Shown: positions 32,780 to 41,762 of the stretch, piece after piece
Numbering within the stretch: position 1 is the stretch's first letter
Layout of the letters: every line of letters starts with the position of its first letter
NCBI GenBank assembly: GCA_035702985.1
Contig: DASSZD010000003.1
Span: 6,486 to 70,485 of the forward strand
Direction: 5' to 3'
DNA length: 64,000 nt
DNA from: JAKAXG01 sp035702985
GTDB taxonomy: Bacteria; Actinomycetota; Acidimicrobiia; Acidimicrobiales; Palsa-688
Translations under genes and position numbers: made by a program
Notes under the pieces: generated by a model
Seen by the model: only the letters and a program-made list of their open reading frames with translations
Told to the model about the DNA's origin: nothing
Database searches by the model: none

Positions 32780-34942
32780 ATGGCAAGCGCTCTGGCCGAG
32801 GAGGGATTCGCCGCCGACACCACCCCCGGCCAGCACTACCTCAACCGGGAGCTGTCCACCCTGGACTTCAACGCCCGGGTCCTGACCCTGGCCGAGCAGG
32901 CGGACCTGCCGCTCCTGGAGCGGGTCAAGTTCCTGGCCATCTTCGCCAGCAACATGGACGAGTTCTTCCAGGTCCGGGTGGCCGGCCTGAAGGACCAGCT
33001 GGCGGCAGGTATCGGCACCGCCCCCGACGGTCTGTCGGTCTCGGATCAGCTGCGACTCATCCGGAACGCCACCGAGCAGCTGCTCGAACGCCGGCAGGCC
33101 GCCTGCCTGGGCCAGGTCGTGCCCGGCCTGGCCTCCCACGGCATCCAGCTGATCGAGTGGTCGTCGCTGGACGACTCCGACCGGGCCTGGGCCGGCCAGG
33201 TGTTCGCGGAGAGGATCTTCCCGGTCCTGACCCCCCTGGCCGTCGACCCGGGCCATCCTTTTCCCTACATCTCGAACCTTTCGCTCAACCTGGCGGTGAT
33301 GGTCCGGGACCCGGCCGGCGGGGAGCGTCGCTTCGCCCGGGTCAAGATCCCGCCGCTGCTGCCCGGCCTGCTGGCCCTGCCCGACGGGGTGCGTTTCGTG
33401 CCGCTCGAGCAGGTCATCGCCGCCCACCTGGCCGCCCTGTTCCCGGGCATGGAGATCGTCAGCCACCACCCCTTCCGGGTCACCCGCAACGCCGACCTGA
33501 CCCTGGAGGAGGAGGAGGCCGACGACCTGCTGGTGGCGGTGGAGATGGAGCTGCGCCGGCGGCGTTTCGGCCGGGCCGTGCGCCTGGAGGTGGACGCCTC
33601 CATGACCGACGAGGTCCAGGAGCTGCTGGCCCGGGAGCTGGACCTGTCGCCCGAGGACGTGTACCCGGTCCCGGGGCCGCTCGACCTGACCGCCCTGTGG
33701 CAGATCTACGGCCTGGACCGCCCCGAGCTCAAGGAGGAGTCGTTCACCCCGGTCACCCCGGCCCGGCTGGGCGGGGCGGACGGGGAGAGCAGCGACATCT
33801 TCGCGGTCATCCGGGCGGGTGACATCCTGGTCCAGCACCCCTACGACAGCTTCTCGGAGTCGGTGGAGGAGTTCATCGCCCAGGCCTCGCGCGACCCCGA
33901 TGTGCTGGCCATCAAGCAGACCCTGTACCGCACCTCGGGCGACAGCGCCATCGTGCGCTCGTTGATCCGGGCCGCCGAGCGGGGCAAGCAGGTCGCCGCC
34001 CTGGTGGAGCTCAAGGCCCGGGGCGACGAGGCGGCCAACATCGGTTTCGCCCGGGCCCTGGAGCAGGCCGGGGTGCACGTGGTGTACGGGCTGGTCGGCC
34101 TGAAGACCCACTCCAAGATCGCCCTGGTGGTCCGCCAGGAGGGCGCCGGCATCACCCGGTACTGCCACATCGGTACCGGCAACTACAACGCCAGCACCGC
34201 CCGCCTGTACGAGGACATCGGCCTGCTCACCTGCTCGCCGGCCATCGGCGCCGACCTGACCGATCTGTTCAACTACCTGACCGGCTACAGCCGCCGCCTG
34301 GAGTACCGGCGGCTGCTGGTGGCCCCCACCACCCTGCGGCCCCGGATGCTGGAGCTGATCGCCCGCGAGGCGGAGGCCGGCCCGGCCGGGCGCATCGTCT
34401 GGAAGCTCAACAACCTGGTGGATCCCGGCATCATCGACGCCCTCTACCAGGCGTCGGAGGCCGGGGTGAGCATCGACCTGATCGTCCGGGCCATCTGCTG
34501 CCTGCGTCCCGGCGTTCCCGGCCTGTCGGACAACATCCGGGTGCGCAGCATCGTGGGCCGCTGGCTGGAGCACTCGCGCATCTACTACTTCGGTGCCGGC
34601 ACCGAGGCCGGCCCCCCCGGGGCCGACCGCGACCTGCCCGGCCTGCCCGAGGGAGGCGACTACTGGATCGGGTCGGCCGACATGATGGACCGCAACCTGG
34701 ACCGGCGGGTCGAGGCGGTGGTGCCGATCGGCTCCGCCGAGCTGCAGGGCCGGCTGCGGGAGATCCTGATCACCGAGCTGGCCGACGACGCCCACTCCTG
34801 GTCGCTGCTGCCCGACGGCACCTGGCAGAAGGTCCCCACCCGGCGGGGTCTCGACGCCCAGCACCGGTTCCAGGAGCTGGCCGTGGCCCGGGCCAAGAGG
34901 CGGGCCGAACAGGAGATGCGAGCGGGCAGGGCCTTCGTTTGA
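32780..34942 (+). CDS. ppk1: Polyphosphate kinase
   Basis: 720 residues. It makes polyphosphate from ATP reversibly. The N-terminal YLNRELSTLDFNARVLTLAE, the head domain and two phospholipase-D-like catalytic domains are all present. H444 in LKTHSKIALVVR is the autophosphorylated His, and GTGNYNASTARLYEDIGLLT is a strong signature. TACGCT (32768-32773) ends 6 bases before the ATG. The next gene is a Nudix protein whose TTG overlaps the ppk stop, matching the ppk1-mutT1 pairing in mycobacteria. Confidence 0.95.
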   Translation: MASALAEEGFAADTTPGQHYLNRELSTLDFNARVLTLAEQADLPLLERVKFLAIFASNMDEFFQVRVAGLKDQLAAGIGTAPDGLSVSDQLRLIRNATEQLLERRQAACLGQVVPGLASHGIQLIEWSSLDDSDRAWAGQVFAERIFPVLTPLAVDPGHPFPYISNLSLNLAVMVRDPAGGERRFARVKIPPLLPGLLALPDGVRFVPLEQVIAAHLAALFPGMEIVSHHPFRVTRNADLTLEEEEADDLLVAVEMELRRRRFGRAVRLEVDASMTDEVQELLARELDLSPEDVYPVPGPLDLTALWQIYGLDRPELKEESFTPVTPARLGGADGESSDIFAVIRAGDILVQHPYDSFSESVEEFIAQASRDPDVLAIKQTLYRTSGDSAIVRSLIRAAERGKQVAALVELKARGDEAANIGFARALEQAGVHVVYGLVGLKTHSKIALVVRQEGAGITRYCHIGTGNYNASTARLYEDIGLLTCSPAIGADLTDLFNYLTGYSRRLEYRRLLVAPTTLRPRMLELIAREAEAGPAGRIVWKLNNLVDPGIIDALYQASEAGVSIDLIVRAICCLRPGVPGLSDNIRVRSIVGRWLEHSRIYYFGAGTEAGPPGADRDLPGLPEGGDYWIGSADMMDRNLDRRVEAVVPIGSAELQGRLREILITELADDAHSWSLLPDGTWQKVPTRRGLDAQHRFQELAVARAKRRAEQEMRAGRAFV

Positions 34943-35379
34943 GCTCCGTCCCCGACCGCCCGGTGCCGGAACGACCCGAACCGGTGCTGGCCGCGGGCGG
35001 GGTGGTGTGGCGGCGCAACGGGGCCGGGGAGGTGGAGGTGGTCCTGATCCACCGGGCCCGCTACGACGACTGGAGCCTGCCCAAGGGCAAGCTGGACCCG
35101 GGCGAGACCGACGAGCAGGCCGCCCGCCGGGAGGTCCGGGAGGAGACCACCCTGGACGTCGAGCTGGGCCCGGAGCTGGGGTCCACCACCTACCTGGATC
35201 GCAGCGGCAAGCACAAGCGGGTGCGTTACTGGGCCATGACCGCGGCGCAGGGGCAGCCCCGGGGGTCGCACGAGGTCGATGTGGCGGAGTGGGTCCCGCT
35301 GGGGGAGGCCGCCTCCCGGCTCAGCTACCCCCACGACGTGGAGGTCCTCGACGCCCTCCGGGGCGTGATCACCTTCTAG
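34939..35379 (+). CDS. Nudix hydrolase (MutT1 N-terminal half)
   Basis: 146 residues. The Nudix box, GKLDPGETDEQAARREVREE then T, is complete. It should hydrolyse nucleoside diphosphate-type substrates such as 8-oxo-dGTP or diadenosine polyphosphates. Mycobacterial MutT1, encoded beside ppk1, is a fusion of a Nudix and a histidine-phosphatase domain; here only the Nudix part is present. The gene has a TTG start overlapping the ppk1 stop, so it is translationally coupled. The missing half appears as a separate gene at 36503. Confidence 0.88.
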   Translation: MSSVPDRPVPERPEPVLAAGGVVWRRNGAGEVEVVLIHRARYDDWSLPKGKLDPGETDEQAARREVREETTLDVELGPELGSTTYLDRSGKHKRVRYWAMTAAQGQPRGSHEVDVAEWVPLGEAASRLSYPHDVEVLDALRGVITF

Positions 35380-35398
35380 GTCCCGCCGGGGGCGGGGG

Positions 35399-36460
35399 TC
35401 AGATGCTCTGGGGCAGGAGCAGGACGGCGTTCTCGAAGCAGAACCACAGCGGCACCAGGCACACCCCGATGCCCACCACAAAAGCCGCCAGGCGGTGCCC
35501 GCGGCGGGTCCGGTTGATCCAGATGCGGGTACCGATCCATCCCAGGACCACCAGCGCGCCGTAGAGGATGGTGGGCGCCAGCGCGCCCGTCCGCCCCTGG
35601 CCCAGCGATTCCCGGACCGGCACCGTCGGGGCCGGGGCCGCCACCGTGGTGGGCGGTGCCTGGGCGGACTGCGGGGCCGGGGTGGTGGTGGGGGAGGCGA
35701 CGGGGGTGGCCGTGGCCGGCGGCCCCACCAGGCGGGCGAACACCACCAGCCGGGAGGTGGCCTCGAACCGGGGGTTGCAGGTGGTGAGGGTGAGCTGGGC
35801 GAACGGGGTGGGGTCGAGGACCGCCACGTCGCCGGGGCTGACCACCAGCGGCGGCCGGGAGACCTTGTACACCCAGGTGCGGCCGGTCCGGTCGGTGAGG
35901 TAGACGGGGTCACCCGGGGCCAGCTCGTCGAGTCGGAAGAACGGCGCCCCGTAGGTGGTGCGGTGCCCGGCTATGCCGACGTTGCCGGGCTGGCCCGGCA
36001 GCGCCGTCCCCAGGTAGTGGCCCGGACCGCGGCGCAGGTCGTTCTCGCTGGTTCCCTCCACCACGAACTTGTCCAGGCCGATCCTGGGGATCACCAGGTG
36101 CTCGAGGGCGCCGCCGGGCGGGACGCCCGGCAGGGCCGGGCCGGCGGCGGCGGTGCTCGACGGGCCGGGGGTCCCGCTGGGGGCCAGGGTGGGCCCGGCG
36201 GCGCCGGGGCCGGCCGCGGTTGCCGGCGGGACCCCGGCCCGGGCCACGTCGGCGGAGAACTGGCGGGCCAGGGCGTGCTGGTCCCGGGCCTCGGTGATGT
36301 TGGTCCCGAACAGCTGGTAGCCGACGAACAGGAGGAGGATCACCCCGAGGGTGATCAGGGCCAGCCCGACCTCCCGCAGGCCGCGGCGCAGCGGGCCCAA
36401 CCCGGCCCGCGCCGGCCGGTCGGCCACCGGCTGCGGCGACGAGTCGGTCAAGGACGCCAC
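35399..36460 (-). CDS. Class E-type sortase
   Basis: 353 residues. The order is a cytoplasmic N-terminus, membrane helix (about 31-50), Pro/Ala linker, sortase barrel (about 118-245), a second Pro/Thr linker, and two C-terminal membrane helices (about 293-350). The catalytic residues are H166 (AGHRTTYGAPF), C228 (LTTCNPRF) and R237. Sortases join sorting-signal proteins to the cell wall. No LPXTG or LAXTG substrate is visible in the window. The extra C-terminal membrane pair is unusual. TAACCT (minus strand, 36472-36467) ends 6 bases before the GTG. Confidence 0.88.
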   Translation of the reverse strand: MASLTDSSPQPVADRPARAGLGPLRRGLREVGLALITLGVILLLFVGYQLFGTNITEARDQHALARQFSADVARAGVPPATAAGPGAAGPTLAPSGTPGPSSTAAAGPALPGVPPGGALEHLVIPRIGLDKFVVEGTSENDLRRGPGHYLGTALPGQPGNVGIAGHRTTYGAPFFRLDELAPGDPVYLTDRTGRTWVYKVSRPPLVVSPGDVAVLDPTPFAQLTLTTCNPRFEATSRLVVFARLVGPPATATPVASPTTTPAPQSAQAPPTTVAAPAPTVPVRESLGQGRTGALAPTILYGALVVLGWIGTRIWINRTRRGHRLAAFVVGIGVCLVPLWFCFENAVLLLPQSI

Positions 36461-36502
36461 CCGGCCAGGTTAGGGTCCGGCGGCCTCTGGCACACTGGCG
36501 CC

Positions 36503-36976
36503 ATGCCGGTTGTCCTGGTCCGCCACGCCCACGCCCTGTCGAGAGACCGGTGGGAGGGTGAGGACCGGGACCGGGAGCTGTCGGCCAAAGGCCGCCGCCA
36601 GGCCGAGATGCTGGTGCCGGTGCTGGAGTCGATGGCGCCGGGCCGGATCCTTTCCAGCCCGTTCCTGCGCTGCCTGGACACGGTCAGGCCCCTGGCCGCC
36701 GCCCTGGGCCGGCCGGTGGAGTCGGAGTGCACCCTGGCGGAGGGGGAGGGCCGTTCGGCGCTGTCGCTCATCGACGACCTGGCCTCTGACAGCCCGGTCC
36801 TGTGCAGCCACGGCGACGTGATCCCCGAGATCCTGGCCGCCCTGGCCCGCCGGGACGGGCTCGACCTGGGGGCGGTTCCCCGCTGGGAGAAGGCATCGGT
36901 GTGGGTGCTGGAGCCCGAGGACGGCACCGGCCGGTTCTACCGGGCGACCTATCTGCCGCCACCGGACCGGGGCTGA
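36503..36976 (+). CDS. Histidine phosphatase (MutT1 C-terminal half / SixA-like)
   Basis: 157 residues. VVLVRHAHA is the RHG-type phosphohistidine motif, SSPFLRCLDTVRPL carries the second Arg, and VLCSHGDVIPEIL the second His. The segment HGDVIPEILAALARRDG followed by a Lys-x-S-x-W-V-L stretch resembles the C-terminal domain of mycobacterial MutT1 more than stand-alone SixA (judged from memory). It is separated from its Nudix counterpart by a sortase on the opposite strand. CACACT (36491-36496) is 6 bases before the ATG. Confidence 0.82.
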   Translation: MPVVLVRHAHALSRDRWEGEDRDRELSAKGRRQAEMLVPVLESMAPGRILSSPFLRCLDTVRPLAAALGRPVESECTLAEGEGRSALSLIDDLASDSPVLCSHGDVIPEILAALARRDGLDLGAVPRWEKASVWVLEPEDGTGRFYRATYLPPPDRG

Positions 36977-36997
36977 AAGCGGCCGGTCGGGGTGGGG

Positions 36998-37846
36998 TCA
37001 GCCCTTACGGCGCCGCCGTCCCCCCCGCCGCTTGGCCGAGTTCCCGGGCAGGATGTCGTCGTCGGAGGGGGACCAGGCGGCTACCGGGGCCATCGGCGCC
37101 ACCGGACGGGGCGGGGCCGACGGGGCCGGGCCGTCCGCCGGGCCGCTCCCTGACGTCGGCTTGGCCCGGCCCGCCGGTGCCGGGGCGGGCCGGCTGGGGC
37201 GGCGCAGGGCGATCGTCGGTTGTTCGGCGGCCGGTGCCGGGGCCGGCGTCGGGCCGGCCCCTCCGGGGGCCAGGCCGGAGACCAGCCGTCCCGGGGCGGC
37301 CAGCGGGCGGGGGGCGGCCAGGGGCTCGGCCGGGTCCGGCCGGCGCAGTGCGGCTGGCCCGGCGCCCGGGTTGACGCCGCCCGGGTGGGGGCCGCTCGGG
37401 TTGACGCCGCCCGGGTGGGGGCCGCTCGGGGCGCCGGCACCCGGAGCCCGGCCCAGGCCGGAGCCGGCCGGGGTGCTGCCCAGCGGCCCGTTCAGACCGG
37501 CCAGAGCCGAGCCGAGCAGGGTGGGCGGTTTGTCGGAGGAGCGGCCGGCCGGCGGCGACACGGGCCGGGGCAGCTGGTCCGGCGGAGACCCCGGCCGGGA
37601 CGCCGGGCCGGGCCCGGCCGCCGGGACGGGGCCGGTGGCCGCCGGGGGGATGGGGCCGGGCCGGGCCGCCGGGCTCGGGTCCGCAGGCCCGGCGCCGGGG
37701 GGCCGGTCAGCGCCGGCGGGTGGCCGCAGGGCCCCGGCGTCGCGCAGGGCGTCGGCCAGCGTGGCCTCCAGCGCCTGGCGGTCGAAGGGCTTGAAAGGAG
37801 GGGCGCCTTCCCCGGTCCCGCCGGGCTGCGTGTGAGGCTCTGCCAT
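36998..37846 (-). CDS. Pro/Ala/Gly-rich hypothetical protein
   Basis: 282 residues. A short N-terminal helix (FKPFDRQALEATLADALRDAG) is the only ordered part. The rest is a disordered Pro/Ala/Gly-rich chain, and a basic end (NSAKRRGGRRRRKG) could bind nucleic acid. Two exact 30-bp DNA repeats (37371-37400, 37401-37430) encode PSGPHPGGVN twice. Coding is supported by the frame extending over low-complexity sequence with a plausible start, but function is unknown. Confidence 0.5.
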   Translation of the reverse strand: MAEPHTQPGGTGEGAPPFKPFDRQALEATLADALRDAGALRPPAGADRPPGAGPADPSPAARPGPIPPAATGPVPAAGPGPASRPGSPPDQLPRPVSPPAGRSSDKPPTLLGSALAGLNGPLGSTPAGSGLGRAPGAGAPSGPHPGGVNPSGPHPGGVNPGAGPAALRRPDPAEPLAAPRPLAAPGRLVSGLAPGGAGPTPAPAPAAEQPTIALRRPSRPAPAPAGRAKPTSGSGPADGPAPSAPPRPVAPMAPVAAWSPSDDDILPGNSAKRRGGRRRRKG

Positions 37847-37923
37847 ATCCCGCGCTATCGGCAGAACCGGCGGTGATCCTTGAGCGCCCTTCGGCGGGTT
37901 CCGGGTCGGGCGTTCACGCCCCG

Positions 37924-39171
37924 CTACCGGTCCGGGTCGTCGAGCTCCAGACGGGCCAGCCACAGCCCCGGCGCCGCCACCTCGGCCGGGGTCGGCAGAT
38001 CCCGCTCGGATCGCCACAGCTTGGCCAGCCCGTCGGTCCCGGCCCGCTCCAGGACACCGTGCACGAACGCCTGCCCCTGCTCGTAGTGCTCGGCGCCGAG
38101 CGCCACCCCGAACATCTGGCCCAGGATCTTGGCCCCGGGCGTCTCCTCCAGCCGTTGGCGGCGCAACGCCTCGGTCAGGGGGCCATAGGAGCCGATCAGG
38201 CGGCGGCCCACCCCGTCCATCACGTAATCCACGTAGCCCACCACCGCCGACAGCAGGGCCCGGAGAGGCACCTGGATGCGGCGCTGGGCGTCGTTCTGCA
38301 TCTCCTCGACCAGGCTGGCGGGATCCCCGAACGCGGCCTGCAATCCGGCCATGTCGGTGATGTCGATACCTTCCATCCGCTCCTCGAGGGGGCGCGACGT
38401 GGGGGAGAAGGCCTGCACGTAGTCCGAGATCAGCTGCTCCAGCCTGGACCGCACGTGGGCCCGGCCGAGCACGGCCAGGTTGGTGGTCTCCCGCAGGCAG
38501 ATCCACATGCGCACATCGTCGGGCGCCAGGCTCCAGTCGGAGGCGAACCGGTCGATGGTGGCCGGGACCAGCATCAGCTCCCCGCCGGCCGGGCGGGGCA
38601 TGGGCAGATCGAACTGGCCCATGGCCCCGGTGGCCAGCTGGCCGACCATGGAGCCGGACTGCAGCCCGAGCAGGAACGGCCCGAGCACCTGGGGCAGGGA
38701 GCCGAACAGCCGGGCCATGGGATCCTCGCCCGGCCCGGCCTCCGCCCCCCCGGGTAGCGCCCCGCCGAAGGGGTTGGCCGCCCCCGCCCCGCCCGGGCCG
38801 GCGGCCGGCGGGATCATGCGGGTGGCCAGCTGCTCGAGGAGCGGCTTCCAGTGCTCCAGGGTCCGCAGGGCCCAGCCGCTGGGGGTTACCGCGGCGACGG
38901 TGAGCACCCCGCCCGGGGCGACCGTCAGGCCGGTAGCCTCCGACACGTGCATCTCGGCCACCCGGATCAGCTCTTCCAGGCGCACCCTGGAGACCGGGTC
39001 GGGATTGGCTTCGGGCTGGCCCTCGGAGGCGGCCCAGTGGGCCATCTGGCGGGCGATCTCCCAGTTGAGCGGTCCCTGGCTGGTGAAGAACCGGGCCAGG
39101 TTGCGCATCAGCTCACCCAGGGGGCCGCTGTCGAAGGGACCGCCGGCGCCGAAACCCTCGGGGGTGCTCAC
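37924..39171 (-). CDS. DUF2342 (zincin_2-like) protein lacking the HExxH motif
   Basis: 415 residues from a GTG. The overall sequence (LARFFTSQGPLNWEIARQ; VAEMHVSEATGL; GQLATGAMGQFDLPM; ILGQMFGVALGAEHYEQGQAFV in segments) fits the actinobacterial DUF2342 family, some of which carry HExxH and are called zinc-dependent metalloproteases or F420-associated. Here the corresponding place, residues 226-231, reads LRETTN, so neither expected His is present. In mycobacteria this gene lies beside the PDZ-Lon and UPF0182 genes, both found further downstream here. It is divergent from the SDR gene. Confidence 0.8.
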   Translation of the reverse strand: MSTPEGFGAGGPFDSGPLGELMRNLARFFTSQGPLNWEIARQMAHWAASEGQPEANPDPVSRVRLEELIRVAEMHVSEATGLTVAPGGVLTVAAVTPSGWALRTLEHWKPLLEQLATRMIPPAAGPGGAGAANPFGGALPGGAEAGPGEDPMARLFGSLPQVLGPFLLGLQSGSMVGQLATGAMGQFDLPMPRPAGGELMLVPATIDRFASDWSLAPDDVRMWICLRETTNLAVLGRAHVRSRLEQLISDYVQAFSPTSRPLEERMEGIDITDMAGLQAAFGDPASLVEEMQNDAQRRIQVPLRALLSAVVGYVDYVMDGVGRRLIGSYGPLTEALRRQRLEETPGAKILGQMFGVALGAEHYEQGQAFVHGVLERAGTDGLAKLWRSERDLPTPAEVAAPGLWLARLELDDPDR

Positions 39172-39223
39172 CGGTCGTGTTCCCGTCTGGCCCTCGATAC
39201 GAGCATTGGGGCATGGTAGGGCC

Positions 39224-40309
39224 GTGTCGACCGTAGTGGTCACCGGCATGGCCGGTTCGCTCGGAACCCGGGTCGCGGCCCGGCTGCTGGCCCGCCCCGA
39301 CGTGGAGCGGGTGGTCGGCGTGGACCTGGTCCCCTTCGGTGGCGGCGACCCGAAGCTCGATGCCCGGGTGATCGACCTGGCCGCCCGGCCCGGTCCCGGG
39401 GACCGGGAGCTGGAGGCGGTCATGGAAGGCGCCACCTCGGTCATCCACATGGCGTGGCGGGTGCCCGACGCCAGGAACCCGGCGGTCGGTGACGGAAGCG
39501 GCGCCGACCCCAACCTGCGGGCGCTGCGCCGGGTGCTCGACGCCGCCGCCCGGGCCGGCGTGGGCTCGGTGATCCACCTGTCGAGCGCCACCGTCTACGG
39601 CGCCTGGCCGGACAACAAGATCCCCCTCACCGAGGACGAGCGCATCCGGCCCAACCCCGAGTTCCCCTTCGCCGTGTCCAAGGCCGAGGCCGAGCGGGCC
39701 GTGGCCGAATGGGCCGACCGCCACCCGTCGGTGGCCGTCGCCGTGCTGCGCCCGGCGGTCTCGGTGGGCAGCGGCGACAAGCCGCTGTACGAGGCGCTCG
39801 GGATCACCCGCTCGCCCCGCTCCGGCGACGGCGGCCGCCCGGTGCAGTACCTCCATGTCGACGACCTGGCCTCGGCCGTGCTGCTGGTGTGGGAGCGCCG
39901 GCTGTCGGGGGTCTTCAACGTGGCTCCCGACGCCGGGATATCCGAGGACCAGGCCCGGGCCCTGGCCGGCGGCGTGGCCCGCATCGCCGTGCCCGAACGC
40001 CTGGCCCCGGTCGTGTCGTCGCTGGCCTGGCGGCTGTGGCGCAAAGGGGTGCCGCTGGAAGCCCGGGCCTACGCCGCCCACCCGTGGGTGGTGGCACCGG
40101 ACCGCCTGAAGGCGGCCGGCTGGCAGCCCGGGTACTCGAGCGAGGAGGCCCTGGTCGCCACCGACGAGCGGCTCCACTGGGACGACCTGCCCCCGGGGCG
40201 GCGCCAGAACTACAACCTGCTGATCGCCCTGGCGGTGCTGGCCGCCGGCGGGACCGGGATCGGGGTGGCCGTCGAGGCCTGGCGCCGGCGCCGCCGGCCG
40301 ACCGTCTAG
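39224..40309 (+). CDS. NAD-dependent epimerase/dehydratase (extended SDR)
   Basis: 361 residues. The Rossmann start is VVVTGMAGSLGTRVAARLL, the Ser-Tyr-Lys-type active site is LSSATVYGAW and PFAVSKAEAE (the Tyr position reads Phe-Ala before SK), and a C-terminal hydrophobic segment (LLIALAVLAAGGTGIGVAV) with a basic end may anchor it to the membrane. The usual YxxxK motif is FAVSK, so catalysis is uncertain. The substrate is unknown. The GTG start sits in a 52-base divergent region with the DUF2342 gene. Confidence 0.78.
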   Translation: MSTVVVTGMAGSLGTRVAARLLARPDVERVVGVDLVPFGGGDPKLDARVIDLAARPGPGDRELEAVMEGATSVIHMAWRVPDARNPAVGDGSGADPNLRALRRVLDAAARAGVGSVIHLSSATVYGAWPDNKIPLTEDERIRPNPEFPFAVSKAEAERAVAEWADRHPSVAVAVLRPAVSVGSGDKPLYEALGITRSPRSGDGGRPVQYLHVDDLASAVLLVWERRLSGVFNVAPDAGISEDQARALAGGVARIAVPERLAPVVSSLAWRLWRKGVPLEARAYAAHPWVVAPDRLKAAGWQPGYSSEEALVATDERLHWDDLPPGRRQNYNLLIALAVLAAGGTGIGVAVEAWRRRRRPTV

Positions 40310-40328
40310 GTCCCGCCCCGGCCGCCTG

Positions 40329-41639
40329 TCAGTCGCCGGACGGCTGGTCGGCGAGCTGCACGGTGGTCTTCACCGTGCGGCCGTCGTGGAGGTACGACAT
40401 GGTCACCTTGGTCCCCGGGTCGGCGGTGGCCAGGGCCGACACCAGCGCCCCCGTCGAGGTGAGGGGCCGGCCGTCGAGGCTGGTGATGATGTCGTTGTTG
40501 TGCAGGCCGGCCCGGGCGGCCGGGCTGCCGGGGGCGACCTGGCCGGCCTCCACCCCGCCGTCCAGGCTCAACTGGTGGGCTGTGACCGCCGGCACGTCCT
40601 CGGAGTTGCTGACCCCCAGCCAGGCGTGGGTGACCCGCTCGTGGTCTATGAGCTGGGTGGCGACCCGGTTGACCACGTCGATCGGCACCGCGAAGGTGAC
40701 CTGCTGGTTGATCTGATCGGCGGCGTTGAGGCTGACCGTCAGCCCGACCACCCGCCCGTACTGGTCCAGCACCGGCCCCCCGGTCGCCTGGGGGGTCATG
40801 GGCGGCATGGTCACGGTGATGAGATCGCCCATCTCCGATCCGTCGGTGAGAGCCACGCTGCGGTCCTCACCGCTGACCGACCCGGTCGAGAGCGAACCGC
40901 CGCCCAGGCTCCGGGCGCCCACCGCCAGCACCGAGTCCGCCTCGCGGATGTCGGCCACCGAACCGGTGGCGGCCGGGATGTCGCGGGCCGCGTCGGGCGC
41001 CTGGAGCAGGGCCAGGCCGCTCTGGCTGTCCTCGCCGACCAGCTTGGCCCGGACCTGCTCGCCGGAGAGGAACGTCACCGTCACCGTCCCCCGGAAGCTG
41101 GCCGCCTGGTTGGGGGCGAAGAGGGAGAGGTCGGTCATGATGAAGGCGCTGGCCCCGTCCGTGACCAGCATCACCAGCCCCGATCCCTGCTGGGGACCGG
41201 CCGGGCCGTCGACGGTGACCCCGACCACCGACGCTGCCACCGATTCCTCCACCGCCGCCCAGTTCATGGGCGGTCCCCCGGCCTCGGCCAGCGACACCGA
41301 GGGGCTGGTCGGCTGGGCCGATCGCAGGATCGTCGTCTGGTGGTTCCACCAACCTGTCGCCACGCCCACGCCCGACGCGGCCAGCGCTCCGACCAGGCCG
41401 GCGAGGACCGCTATGGCGCAGGTGCGTCCCCAGCCGCCGTGGCCCGACAGCCGGGTGGCGACCGGGCCGGCCCCACCCATGGGCCGCTCCGGCGGCAGGG
41501 GCGCGCCGGTCGGGTACCGGAGCGCCTCCGAGGGGTGGCGCCACAGCCGGTCCTCCGGTGGCAGCCAGGCGTAGAGCGGCCCGTCTTCCTCGTTGCCGTC
41601 CGGCTGCCCGGGATCGGGAGCGCCGGGTTGGGAATCCAC
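40329..41639 (-). CDS. HtrA/DegP-like PDZ protein with all catalytic residues replaced
   Basis: 436 residues. A cytosolic N-terminus with the actinobacterial DRLWRHPSE motif, a membrane helix (about 74-96), a trypsin-like domain (130-335) and a PDZ domain (337-430) make up the protein. The expected catalytic His is Ser172 (IMTDLSL for TNxHV), the Asp is Gly208 (DSQSGLALL), and the Ser is Thr286 (QATGGPV for GNSGGP). It is therefore probably a pseudoprotease acting as a sensor or scaffold outside the membrane. TAGGCT (minus strand, 41652-41647) ends 7 bases before the GTG. Confidence 0.85.
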   Translation of the reverse strand: MDSQPGAPDPGQPDGNEEDGPLYAWLPPEDRLWRHPSEALRYPTGAPLPPERPMGGAGPVATRLSGHGGWGRTCAIAVLAGLVGALAASGVGVATGWWNHQTTILRSAQPTSPSVSLAEAGGPPMNWAAVEESVAASVVGVTVDGPAGPQQGSGLVMLVTDGASAFIMTDLSLFAPNQAASFRGTVTVTFLSGEQVRAKLVGEDSQSGLALLQAPDAARDIPAATGSVADIREADSVLAVGARSLGGGSLSTGSVSGEDRSVALTDGSEMGDLITVTMPPMTPQATGGPVLDQYGRVVGLTVSLNAADQINQQVTFAVPIDVVNRVATQLIDHERVTHAWLGVSNSEDVPAVTAHQLSLDGGVEAGQVAPGSPAARAGLHNNDIITSLDGRPLTSTGALVSALATADPGTKVTMSYLHDGRTVKTTVQLADQPSGD

Positions 41640-41762
41640 GCCTTCGAGCCTAACGACGCGACCGGCCGGGTGGTCGTCGGCCCGCGGGGCGGCCCGGCCG
41701 GCGGCGGCGCCGACCGGCCCGGGCGGGCCACGCCGCCGCTCCCGGGGTCGTAGCATGAGAGG

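Noticed and set aside
32333..34864. 843-codon open frame antisense to ppk1
   Set aside because: It is a mirror of the ppk1 codon pattern; ppk1 itself is unambiguous.
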